The notes beneath the pieces are model-generated. The model worked only from the letters and a program-made list of their open reading frames with translations, was not told where the DNA came from and ran no database searches. A stretch of DNA of 64,000 nt, from positions 124,001 to 188,000 of the forward strand of contig NZ_SGWR01000003.1 in assembly GCF_004217315.1 (NCBI RefSeq), written 5' to 3'. The position numbers were made by a program, and so were the translations under genes. Source of the DNA: Corticibacter populi. Lineage in GTDB: Bacteria; Pseudomonadota; Gammaproteobacteria; Burkholderiales; Burkholderiaceae_C. This document shows positions 17,202-24,951 of the stretch, one piece after another. Positions within the stretch are counted from its first letter, which is position 1; the number at the start of each line of letters is the position of its first letter.

Positions 17202-17965
17202 GGACGTCGCCCCTGGGCGAGCTGGCGGCGCAGGAAGAACTCCACCGGCACGATCATCTCGACGGTGTCTCCCCCCATCTCCGGTGGCGGAGGCGGCAGC
17301 GGGGCGGCGCGCTGGATCAGCGCATCCACTTCCGCATCCAACAAAGCATAGCCGCGGCTGCGCCAGATGGTCCATTGCAGCACATTGCCCGTGCGGTCCA
17401 TCGTGAAGCGCAGGTAGACCACATCCTCCTGCCGGCGTCGCTGCGCGGCACTGGGATAGCGCTTGTGCTGCTCCAGATGGGTCAGCAGCCGGTTCTCCCA
17501 GGTCTGGATGATGGCCGTGGCGTTCTCGCTGGGGACGCCCTGAACCGGGGCCTGGAGCGCGGCATCGGTCGCCGCCAGACTCGAAGGCACCGCCGTGGTG
17601 CGGTCGGCCGCTGCCACCTGCTCGGCATCCGGCTTTTCTTCGGGCTTGGCCGCCAAGGCATCGGGAGGCGGATTTGCCTTGACCTCCGGGGGCGGATCGA
17701 ACGCACGTGGCCTCGGCTGCGGCTTGGGCTGCTGCTGAGACTCGATCTGCTCCGGCCCCGGCGGCTTTTGCGTGAGCTGGTGCTCCAGTGCCGCGGGCAG
17801 TGGCGCGAGCTCAACAGTCATGGCCGCCAAGGGCGGCGCGACCGGCGTAGCGGACTGCGTGCTGAAATCGATCAACACCAAGGCCGCCACGCCGACGTGC
17901 AGCAGCAATGCACTGACGATGCTGCCCGCCCAGCGGGTCGAATCGGAAACCCCGCGCCGGCGCAT
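17198..17965 (-). CDS. tonB: TonB energy transducer
   Basis: A 255-residue TonB. One N-terminal membrane helix (about residues 12-33), a periplasmic Pro/Gln/Glu/Lys-rich spacer (PKPQPRPRAFDPPPEVK region, about 65-130), and a C-terminal TonB domain (about 155-240) with YPSAAQRRRQEDVVYLRFTM and a G..LL..A conserved patch. It transmits proton-motive force from ExbBD to the outer-membrane receptor. It sits five bases after the exbD stop, and its own stop overlaps the sigma factor start, so it is expressed with the dedicated import system rather than as a housekeeping copy. Confidence 0.94.
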   Translation of the reverse strand: MRRRGVSDSTRWAGSIVSALLLHVGVAALVLIDFSTQSATPVAPPLAAMTVELAPLPAALEHQLTQKPPGPEQIESQQQPKPQPRPRAFDPPPEVKANPPPDALAAKPEEKPDAEQVAAADRTTAVPSSLAATDAALQAPVQGVPSENATAIIQTWENRLLTHLEQHKRYPSAAQRRRQEDVVYLRFTMDRTGNVLQWTIWRSRGYALLDAEVDALIQRAAPLPPPPPEMGGDTVEMIVPVEFFLRRQLAQGRRP

Positions 17966-17970
17966 CGTGG

Positions 17971-18393
17971 CTAGCCCTCCACCTGGTCCAGCGTGACCAA
18001 GGCCACTTTGTGGTAGCCCTGATCGCGCAGCGCATCCATCAAGCGCATCAAGTCGCCATATGGGACGGTCTTGTCGGCGCGCAGGAACACCCGCGCATCG
18101 CGATCACCTCCGAGCAAGGTATGCAGTACCCCGCCCAGTGCAGCCCGCTCGACCTCGGTCTCGCCCACGAACACCCGCAGGTCCGCCTGTAGGCTCACCA
18201 CCACCGGCTCCTGAGGTTCCGGCTGCGCCTGGGCGCTGGACACCGGCAGGTCTAGCGGCACGTTCACCGTGGCCAGCGGCGCGGCCACCATGAAGATGAT
18301 CAGCAACACCAGCATCACGTCGATGAAGGGCGTGACGTTGATCTCGTGCAGGCCGGCCTCGTGCTCATCTCCAGATTCGAGCTTAAACGACAT
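17971..18393 (-). CDS. exbD: ExbD biopolymer transport protein
   Basis: A 140-residue ExbD. It contains INVTPFIDVMLVLLIIFMV, with the proton-relay Asp in the single membrane helix, followed by a periplasmic ExbD/TolR domain. The ATG at 18393 (MSFKLESGDEHEAGLHEINV) lies inside the end of exbB, giving an 11-base overlap. Works with ExbB as the proton-driven motor for TonB. Confidence 0.94.
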   Translation of the reverse strand: MSFKLESGDEHEAGLHEINVTPFIDVMLVLLIIFMVAAPLATVNVPLDLPVSSAQAQPEPQEPVVVSLQADLRVFVGETEVERAALGGVLHTLLGGDRDARVFLRADKTVPYGDLMRLMDALRDQGYHKVALVTLDQVEG

Positions 18394-19162
18394 GGGGCGG
18401 CCCCGCCTTGCGTCGCACTTCCAACTCGGCATCCAGTTCGCGACTCAGCAAGCACATCACCTGGGTCGCGGCATCGTTCATGCGTACGCGGTAGCCCGCA
18501 ATCGCGCGGGTCACCGCGTTATAGACCAGCACCGCGGGGATCGCCGCCACCAGGCCGAAGGCCGTCGCCAGTAGCGCCTCGGCGATGCCGGGCGCGACCA
18601 CCGCGAGGTTGGTGGTCTGCGAGTGAGCGATGCCGATGAAGCTGTTCATGATGCCCCACACGGTGCCGAACAGCCCGATGAACGGCGCCGCGGCGCCGAT
18701 GCTGCCCAGTACGCTGGCGCCGCGTGACAGCCTGCGCTGCTGACCGGCCTCCACGCGCTGGATCCGGGCGGCCGTGCGCTCCTTGATGCCTTCTGCGAAC
18801 CCATACCGCCTACCGACCGGATACCGTTGCAACTCACTGATCGCGGCCTGGATCATCGCGGCGGCCGCCGGGTCCGGAAGCTGCGTGAAGCTGGCCAATT
18901 CGCCATCTCCGGCCAGGGACTTCAATGCTTGGCCGATGCCGCGGCGATAGCTGACGATCTCCCAGGTCTTGAAGATCCAGATGCTCAGCGTGGCGATCGA
19001 AGCCAGCACGAGCACCCCCATCACTGTCTTCACCACCCAGTCCGCCTGCTGGAACATGGCCCCGACCGTCAGGTCATGGGCCAGTCCCGGCCCGACCGCT
19101 GCCGAGGCCGGCAGGGCCACCCAACCCAATACCAGTGGGGCTACAACAAGACTACGCTTCAA
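18383..19162 (-). CDS. exbB: ExbB proton channel protein (TTG start)
   Basis: A 259-residue MotA/TolQ/ExbB protein. A first hydrophobic stretch (VVAPLVLGWVALPASAA) looks like a signal or extra helix, as in long-form ExbB. Three helices follow, with the conserved SIGAAAPFIGLFGTVWGIMN and ATAFGLVAAIPAVLVYNA. I chose TTG at 19162 because an AGGAG lies at a good distance upstream (19169-19173 on the reverse strand). In-frame ATG codons further upstream would add sequence without family resemblance. It is first in the exbB-exbD-tonB-sigma-fecR-receptor-M16 series. The 263-base spacer to the LysR stop (19163-19425) should carry its promoter. Confidence 0.88.
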   Translation of the reverse strand: MKRSLVVAPLVLGWVALPASAAVGPGLAHDLTVGAMFQQADWVVKTVMGVLVLASIATLSIWIFKTWEIVSYRRGIGQALKSLAGDGELASFTQLPDPAAAAMIQAAISELQRYPVGRRYGFAEGIKERTAARIQRVEAGQQRRLSRGASVLGSIGAAAPFIGLFGTVWGIMNSFIGIAHSQTTNLAVVAPGIAEALLATAFGLVAAIPAVLVYNAVTRAIAGYRVRMNDAATQVMCLLSRELDAELEVRRKAGPPHVV

Positions 19163-19425
19163 GGCTCGCTCCTGGCTGATGTCTACCCGCAATCCGGCTC
19201 CCCGCAAGCGGCACCGAGGTCGGAGCCCGGCGCGTGCCGCAATGTGGGGCCTGTTCTTGTACGTAATGCTTGAACGGCGCCGCATTGACAATGGATTGGG
19301 GAAGATTCCGGCTCCCAGGCGAAATCTCACCAATGGATGAGATCCGCAGAGCGCTTGCACTCGCTAGGTGTAGCCGCACTGCTCCGGAACCGAAATGGCA
19401 AAGTCAGGGGCCGCCGTGAAATCAC

Positions 19426-20346
19426 TCAGCCCAGTGCGCCCCGTTCCGCGTACGCCATGAGTTGATCGATCACGTAGCGTATCCTCGGCGCAAGAGTGGC
19501 CTGGCGCACCCACAGCATGTGGACGTCGACCAAGACGCCCGAATGGGCCTGGAGGACGGGCACCAGCCGTCCTTGCTCGATGTGGGACCTGAGCAATGAG
19601 ACGGGCATCTGGCATAGCCCGAACCCGGCCAGGGCCGTTTCCACGATTGACTCGCCATCACTCAACTGGTGCGTGGCGGGCGGCGTGATGCGCATCACGT
19701 GCCCGCCTTCCTGCACAGTCCATTGCTGTGGCGGCCCGTGGGTCGTTCCGACGATGCACCGATGGCCGTTGAGATCGGAGAGGCTCATCGGCACGCCGTG
19801 CGCCTGCAGGTAGCCGGGAGAGCCGCAGATCAGGCGCTCCTGGCTGGCCAGCTTGCGGGCGACCAGATGACTGCTGTCCGGAAGCTGGCCGAAGCGAATC
19901 GCGAGATCCGCCTCGTCGCGCATGAGATCGACGGTGGCATCGTTGAAGCTCATCGTCAGGGCCAGTTCGGGGTGCGGCGCCGCCAATTCCAGCAGCAGGG
20001 GCAGCAACACGCGCTTGCCGAATGCCATGGGCATATCGATGTGCACCCGGCCCCGCAGCACCTGATCGTAGGGGGTTATCTGCGCCTCCGCCTCCGCGAT
20101 CTTGTCCAAGGCCGAGGCGCAAGCCTGAAAGTACGCCTCGCCGTCGAATGTCAGTTGAAGACGCCTCGTCGTGCGTCGGAGGAGCTTCACCCCCAAGCGT
20201 TCTTCAAGGCGGTTGATACTTTTTCCAACTGCCGACTTGGTCACTCCGAGGCGTTCGGCTGCCAGGGTAAAGCTGCCTGCCTGGACCACGGCAACGAAGG
20301 CGCTGATGCCTGAAAGTGACTCCGGAATCGTGTGCTGCCCAGCCAT
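19426..20346 (-). CDS. LysR-family transcriptional regulator
   Basis: A 306-residue LysR protein. The helix-turn-helix is at residues 15-55 (GSFTLAAERLGVTKSAVGKSINRLEERLG), followed by RTTRRLQLTFDG and the ligand domain with FGKRVLLPLL and a GSPGYLQAHG segment. It is the CrgA/AaeR-like subgroup that regulates divergent oxidoreductase, tautomerase or efflux genes. Its promoter region (20347-20610) contains a pair of 13-bp direct repeats. The gene lies upstream of exbB on the same strand but 263 bases away, so co-transcription is possible but not shown. Confidence 0.9.
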   Translation of the reverse strand: MAGQHTIPESLSGISAFVAVVQAGSFTLAAERLGVTKSAVGKSINRLEERLGVKLLRRTTRRLQLTFDGEAYFQACASALDKIAEAEAQITPYDQVLRGRVHIDMPMAFGKRVLLPLLLELAAPHPELALTMSFNDATVDLMRDEADLAIRFGQLPDSSHLVARKLASQERLICGSPGYLQAHGVPMSLSDLNGHRCIVGTTHGPPQQWTVQEGGHVMRITPPATHQLSDGESIVETALAGFGLCQMPVSLLRSHIEQGRLVPVLQAHSGVLVDVHMLWVRQATLAPRIRYVIDQLMAYAERGALG

Positions 20347-20353
20347 GGGAGAT

Positions 20354-20388
20354 CACCAATTGTGGACTTAATATCCACCAATTGTAGA
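20354..20388. promoter_or_regulatory. Tandem operator-like repeats upstream of LysR
   Basis: CACCAATTGTGGA at 20354-20366 and CACCAATTGTAGA at 20376-20388 are direct repeats 22 bases apart, about two helical turns. Each contains the palindrome CAATTG. GTGGA and TCCAC also make an inverted repeat around the central CTTAATA. They start eight bases upstream of the LysR start codon, the expected place for an autoregulatory LysR site that could also act on the divergent tautomerase gene at 20611. Confidence 0.5.
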
Positions 20389-20610
20389 TCAGGCCATTAT
20401 TTATCGATTTAATGGAAACAAATATGCTCGCGGTGATGTCATTGGTGTGCCACGAACCGGCGCGACCTACCTGGCGCCATTCAACGGGGCTTCCGGTAGC
20501 CGCTCACCGAGACCGCGCACCATCTGTTGGGGTCGCTCAGTCAAAGCGATCAAGCACCGAGCCAGACCATAGGGGTCTGAGCGCTCATCACCAAGAAAGA
20601 GGAATTGAAC

Positions 20611-20811
20611 ATGCCTGTCGTACGAGTCAGCTGGTTCGAGGGAAAAGATGTCAAGGCAAAGCAAGCCGTCGCCGCCGAGATCACTGAGAGCATCGTCAAG
20701 AACACCGGAACGGATCCAGACTACATCTATGTGATCTTCGAGGACGTGGCGCCTTCGAATTGGGCGGGTGCAGGGAAGCTGTATGGTCAAGAGACGCCCG
20801 AGGAAGGCTGA
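20611..20811 (+). CDS. 4-oxalocrotonate tautomerase-family protein
   Basis: A 66-residue tautomerase-superfamily protein. After Met removal the catalytic base Pro1 is exposed (MPVVRVSWFEGKD), followed by the family helix AKQAVAAEITESIVK and the strand DYIYVIFEDV with NWAGAG near the end, as in 4-OT/DmpI small subunits. ATG at 20611 has AGAGG eight bases upstream. It would catalyse enol-keto tautomerisation; the substrate is unknown. It is divergent from the LysR gene and likely controlled by it. Confidence 0.88.
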   Translation: MPVVRVSWFEGKDVKAKQAVAAEITESIVKNTGTDPDYIYVIFEDVAPSNWAGAGKLYGQETPEEG

Positions 20812-21005
20812 CATCGCCTGTACCAAGGTCACCTCTGGCGTTCCACCGGCAGAGGTCGAGGCAAACTGCTACCGGCGATTCGCCAGGCAGAACACCGGGA
20901 TGGTGGGCCGGCCTGAGCCAAAGGGCCTCTGCGGTACCTCGGGGCGGATCGGACCGTCGCTTCGCCAAGCATTGGCATCGACTCCTGAACCATATTAAAA
21001 ATTTA

Positions 21006-21033
21006 TTAACGAGCTTGCTGCATGATTCGTTAA
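21006..21033. promoter_or_regulatory. Inverted repeat in the promoter region of the two-component operon
   Basis: TTAACGA (21006-21012) and TCGTTAA (21027-21033) form a perfect 7-bp inverted repeat with a 14-base spacer, in an AT-rich stretch (20992-21035) just before the response regulator. It is a candidate operator or promoter region. The remainder of 20812-21046 holds no supported gene. Confidence 0.4.
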
Positions 21034-21061
21034 ACGCTACTCAGGCATGGATCGATATGAC

Positions 21062-21727
21062 ATGAATCTCCTCCTTGTTGAAGATGACCAAATGCTGGGC
21101 GAGTCCATTTGCGATGGTGCGCGCCAAAGTGGATGGAACATCGACTACGTCGGCGACGCAAATGCAGCGCGTAGCGCGTTGGTGGATCACGCCTACGCCG
21201 CCGTCCTGCTGGACATCGGTCTTCCGGGGGAATCCGGGCTGTCCGTGCTGCGATCCATGCGTGGGCGTTACGACGCCACGCCGGTGCTGATCCTCACCGC
21301 GCGCGGCCAGCTGAGCGAGCGCATCGTCGGCCTGGATGCCGGCGCTGACGACTATCTGATCAAACCGTTCCAGTTCGATGAACTTTGGGCGCGCGTGCGT
21401 TCGGTCATCCGCCGCAGCCAGGGACGTGTCGTCCCGGTGTTCACGTATGGGGACATCCGCATCGATCGCAGCAAGCGCGTCGTCACCAAGGCCGGCACCG
21501 AAGTCGTCCTCAGTGCCCACGAGTACCGTACGCTGCTTGCCCTGGTCGAGCGGCCTGGTCATGTCGTCACACGCGACCATCTGCACGATGTCGTCTACGG
21601 CACATCGAGCAATGTCGAGAGCAATACCATCGCGGTGTTCATCCACCAGTTGCGACGCAAGCTCGGAGACGATCTGATCCGGACCGTCCATGGGCTGGGC
21701 TATGTCATCGGGCAGCCGACCGCATGA
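21062..21727 (+). CDS. OmpR-family response regulator (QseB/PmrA-like)
   Basis: A 221-residue response regulator: receiver domain (1-115) with acidic pocket VEDD, phospho-acceptor Asp in LLDIGLPGESGL, and the conserved Lys in YLIKPFQFDELWAR; then an OmpR winged-helix domain (125-220) with VLSAHEYRTLLALVERPGHVVTR and FIHQLRRKLG. The start MNLLLVEDD at 21062 is conventional; an ATG at 21047 adds five residues. Its stop overlaps the histidine kinase start (ATGA). The pair precedes an RND efflux operon in the same direction and is its likely regulator. Confidence 0.92.
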   Translation: MNLLLVEDDQMLGESICDGARQSGWNIDYVGDANAARSALVDHAYAAVLLDIGLPGESGLSVLRSMRGRYDATPVLILTARGQLSERIVGLDAGADDYLIKPFQFDELWARVRSVIRRSQGRVVPVFTYGDIRIDRSKRVVTKAGTEVVLSAHEYRTLLALVERPGHVVTRDHLHDVVYGTSSNVESNTIAVFIHQLRRKLGDDLIRTVHGLGYVIGQPTA

Positions 21728-23118
21728 AGTCGCGCTCCTTCAACGCGCAACTCATCCTGGTGATTGTCGCAGTCATCGCCCTGTGCTGGACGGTGGTGCT
21801 CGGGATCGTGCTCACGCAACTCTCGCTCAACCGCACCAGCACTTGGGACGAAAAGCTCGGCGCGATGGCCACCCAGCTCCTGGTGACGATCCCCGCCGAC
21901 AGCGATTTCGACGGAGGAGCCGGCCCGGGACTCAAGCTGGGCGCAGCCGCGGGCACCAAACATGAGCCTCTTGTGTTTCAGATCTGGATCGACCGCAGCC
22001 GCATGGTTGCCAGCACGCCAGGGGCACCTGCGTCGCCGCTCCAGCCTGACTTCTCCGATGGTGCGGCCTCCACCGAGGTCGAGAATCAGAAATGGCGCGT
22101 CTATTCCGCAACCGACAGCACGGGGCGAGTGACCGTCCAAGTGGGCAATCTGCAGAGCATCGTCGATGCGGACATGCGCCACGAGGCGGCCCATGCACTG
22201 GCCCTGGCAACGGTCCTGCTCGTCATCGCGGGTCTTGTCATGTGGTTCGTCAGCCAGGCTGCCCTCAAACCCGTGCGCGCGCTCGGCGCGGCGATGCGCC
22301 ACCGCCGCCGCTTCGATTTCACCGCCTTGCCACTGGATCGGCTGCCGCGGGAGTTGCATCCATTGGTCGACTCTTTCAACCACGTCCTCAAGCAACTCGA
22401 CGAGGCCATCGAAGGCGAGCGCCGCTTCATTGGCGATGCCGCCCATGAGCTGCGCACACCGTTGTCGGCCTTGCAGGCCCAGGCCGAAATCGCACTGCGA
22501 GCCACCGATCCTCAAGACAAAGATGCCGCCCTGAGGAAGCTGCTGGTCGTCGCCAAGCGCAGCACGCGGCTGTCCGAGCAGTTGCTCGATCTGGCCAGCA
22601 TCAATGCAGGCGCCAAGGCCCCCAAGCACGTACCAGCCGATCTGAGCAAGCTGGTGCAGCACGTTGCCCAGGAGTTCGAGGTCTATGCCAGCCTCAACCA
22701 GCGTTCGCTCTTCCTGGATGTGCATGCCTGCAAAATCTCCTGCGACATCGATGAGATCGGCATCCTGCTGCGCAACCTCATGCACAACGCCATGCGCTAC
22801 ACCAGCGAGGGCGGCAACGTGCTCGTGCGCTGTGGCTACCTGACGCCACAGGGGAGCGAACCGACGCAGCCCATGGTCTACCTGGAAGTGGCGGATGATG
22901 GCCCGGGCGTTCCGGCCGAACAGCGCGAGGCCATCTTCGAGCGCTTCCACCGGGTCGCGGGCACCCCCGTGCGCGGTAGCGGCATCGGCCTGTCGCTGGT
23001 CGCAGGCATTGCCGAGTCCCACAACGCCACCATCCACACCGGCACCGGCCTGGAAGACCGCGGGCTCATGGTGCGTGTCATTTTCCCCGGCATCGTCGAG
23101 CCACGCAGCCCAGGCTGA
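21724..23118 (+). CDS. Sensor histidine kinase (QseC-like)
   Basis: A 464-residue inner-membrane sensor kinase. Two transmembrane helices (about 8-30 and 160-180) flank a periplasmic sensor of about 130 residues. A short HAMP-like segment leads to the HisKA domain with the H-box DAAHELRTPLSALQ (His near residue 240). The HATPase domain has N-box NLMHNAMRY, G1 DDGPGV, F-box FERFHR and G2 GSGIGLSL. It overlaps the response regulator gene. The periplasmic sensor is typical of kinases that sense cationic peptides, metals or envelope damage; the signal is not known. Confidence 0.92.
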   Translation: MKSRSFNAQLILVIVAVIALCWTVVLGIVLTQLSLNRTSTWDEKLGAMATQLLVTIPADSDFDGGAGPGLKLGAAAGTKHEPLVFQIWIDRSRMVASTPGAPASPLQPDFSDGAASTEVENQKWRVYSATDSTGRVTVQVGNLQSIVDADMRHEAAHALALATVLLVIAGLVMWFVSQAALKPVRALGAAMRHRRRFDFTALPLDRLPRELHPLVDSFNHVLKQLDEAIEGERRFIGDAAHELRTPLSALQAQAEIALRATDPQDKDAALRKLLVVAKRSTRLSEQLLDLASINAGAKAPKHVPADLSKLVQHVAQEFEVYASLNQRSLFLDVHACKISCDIDEIGILLRNLMHNAMRYTSEGGNVLVRCGYLTPQGSEPTQPMVYLEVADDGPGVPAEQREAIFERFHRVAGTPVRGSGIGLSLVAGIAESHNATIHTGTGLEDRGLMVRVIFPGIVEPRSPG

Positions 23119-23237
23119 TCCAGCCGATGCTATGGCGTCCGGCGGAGCTTCGTCCTTCCGCGGAATTGCGTGGTGTGGCGTGATATCGGGCACGCGACGT
23201 CCATGTCGTTCACTTTTTTTCGCTGAACGGCCCTTTT

Positions 23238-23274
23238 CTTAAAAAATTCCTAATAACTCTAAAAATCCCCTAAA
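23238..23274 (+). promoter_or_regulatory. Phased CTAA repeats upstream of the RND operon
   Basis: CTTAA at 23238, CTAAT at 23250, CTAAA at 23259 and CTAAA at 23270 are spaced 12, 9 and 11 bases, so they lie on one helix face. They sit in the AT-rich 222-base spacer (23119-23340) between the kinase and the efflux operon. QseB/PmrA-type regulators bind direct CTTAA-like repeats at one-turn spacing, so this is a candidate site for the neighbouring response regulator. Confidence 0.5.
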
Positions 23275-23340
23275 TCCGCTTGGGCAGTATCCGCTCTTGC
23301 AGGCGCGTCGTCTCGACGCGCCACGAGATCGGAACGATTC

Positions 23341-24951
23341 ATGCTGGATTGCAAGCCAAGCCCGGGTACGCGACCGTCCCTGACCTGCCTGCAGCGTACC
23401 CCGCGCTGGCAGTCCGGGTCCGCACCCCACTCGTATCGCCGAGACCTGGGGGTCGCCGCGTCGCAATATCTGGGCCGCCGGACAGGCCTGTTCGGTGCCG
23501 ACGCGCTGCTGGACGGTGGGTCGCGTGGTCTGGCCATGCTGTTGCTGGCGATGCTGACGGGGTGCGCGACCCAAGGGCCATACCAGGCGACGCCTCTGGA
23601 GGCGCCCGAGGCCTGGACCATGCCTGCTGCGGAGGCGGCGCTGGCCACGCCCAGCGATGAGTCCTGGTGGCGCCAGCTCAACGACCCCGCGATCGATGTT
23701 CTGGTGGACGCTGCACTGGCCGACAGCCCCAGCATCGCGCAAGCCATCGCCAAGGTCGACGAGGCGCGTGCCTTGCTCGGTGCCACCTCGGCGCAGCGCA
23801 TGCCCTCGGTGGCTGTCAACGGCTATGCCACGCGGGCCCGCAGCCTGGAGACCGACAGCCCCACGGGCACGATCCTGAGTACGCAGAACGGCATCGGGCC
23901 CGAGCTGTCCTGGGAGATCGATCTTTTCGGCCGGGTGCGCAACTCGGTCGAGGCCGGCGCGCTGCGGATCCAGGCACGCGATGCGGACGCCAAGGCAGCC
24001 CGGCTGGCGCTGACCTCACAGATCGGCGACTTGGTGCTGGCCTTGCGCGCCTGCGAGTTGTCCATCGCCGTGTTGCACGAGGAAATCGACTCGCGCGAAA
24101 ACACACTGGCGCTGACCCGCCGGCGGCTGGAAACCGGCTTCGTCGCCCCCATTGAAGAGGCTCGGGCGCAAAGCGGCCTGGCCACCGCGCGCACAACGCT
24201 GGCCACGCGCCAGGAAGCCTGCGCACGCCACATCAACGCATTGGTTGCCATCACCGGTCAGCCACGCGGCACTGTACAAGCGGTGGTGGCCGTGGACACG
24301 CAGGCGGTCAGCGTGGCGCAGCGGGTCACGGCCATCCCGTCTGCGCCAGTCGTGCAACTGGCGTTGCCGGCTACGGTCCTCGCAGCCCACCCGGCCGTCG
24401 TCGCCGCCGAACGCGAAGCGGCCGCGGCGTGGTCGGAGATCGCGGTCGCGCGCGCCGAGCGCCTGCCCCGGCTCAATCTGGCGGCTGCGCTCAGCGGGCA
24501 GTGGTTACGGGCCGCCGGCCAGTCCCTGAGCGAGACCGTCTGGTCTCTCGGCCCGACGCTTGGCGCTCCTGTCTTCGACGGCGGCCGCGGTGCCGCCAAT
24601 GTCTCGGCCGCCCAAGCCCGCCATCGCGCCGCCGAGGCCAACCTGCGCCTGGCGGTTCGCGCCGCTGCACAGGACGTCGAGAACGCCATGGCCGCCATCG
24701 AATCGGCCACTGCGCGCCGGCGCAGCACGCTGGACGCCGTCACCGCCGCGCAGCGCGTGCTGGACGCGACGCAGGCGCGCTGGAACGTCGGTGCCGTGAG
24801 TTTGTTCGAGGTCGAAGATGCGCGTCGCCAGCTGGCCGACGCTCAAGACAGCGCCATCGCCGCTGCACACGACAGCAATCGTGCCTGGATCGCCCTGGTG
24901 CGCGCCTCCGGCCACGCCAGCGCGGCCACGCCTGGTGGGGCGCTGTCATGA
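23341..24951 (+). CDS. RND efflux outer-membrane lipoprotein (NodT/OprM family)
   Basis: A 536-residue outer-membrane factor as delimited. A lipobox LLLAMLTGC ends near residue 75, and the mature protein shows two OEP repeats (SWWRQLNDPAIDVLVDAAL; SWEIDLFGRVRNSVEAG; GPTLGAPVFDGGRGAANV). It forms the TolC-like exit duct of the pump encoded next. The N-terminus is odd: the only other in-frame ATG (23536) lies just ten residues before the lipid Cys and has no positive charge, so the ATG at 23341, with a 65-residue lead, is listed. The real start may be non-canonical or the lead may have been altered. The stop overlaps the adaptor start. Confidence 0.85.
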   Translation: MLDCKPSPGTRPSLTCLQRTPRWQSGSAPHSYRRDLGVAASQYLGRRTGLFGADALLDGGSRGLAMLLLAMLTGCATQGPYQATPLEAPEAWTMPAAEAALATPSDESWWRQLNDPAIDVLVDAALADSPSIAQAIAKVDEARALLGATSAQRMPSVAVNGYATRARSLETDSPTGTILSTQNGIGPELSWEIDLFGRVRNSVEAGALRIQARDADAKAARLALTSQIGDLVLALRACELSIAVLHEEIDSRENTLALTRRRLETGFVAPIEEARAQSGLATARTTLATRQEACARHINALVAITGQPRGTVQAVVAVDTQAVSVAQRVTAIPSAPVVQLALPATVLAAHPAVVAAEREAAAAWSEIAVARAERLPRLNLAAALSGQWLRAAGQSLSETVWSLGPTLGAPVFDGGRGAANVSAAQARHRAAEANLRLAVRAAAQDVENAMAAIESATARRRSTLDAVTAAQRVLDATQARWNVGAVSLFEVEDARRQLADAQDSAIAAAHDSNRAWIALVRASGHASAATPGGALS

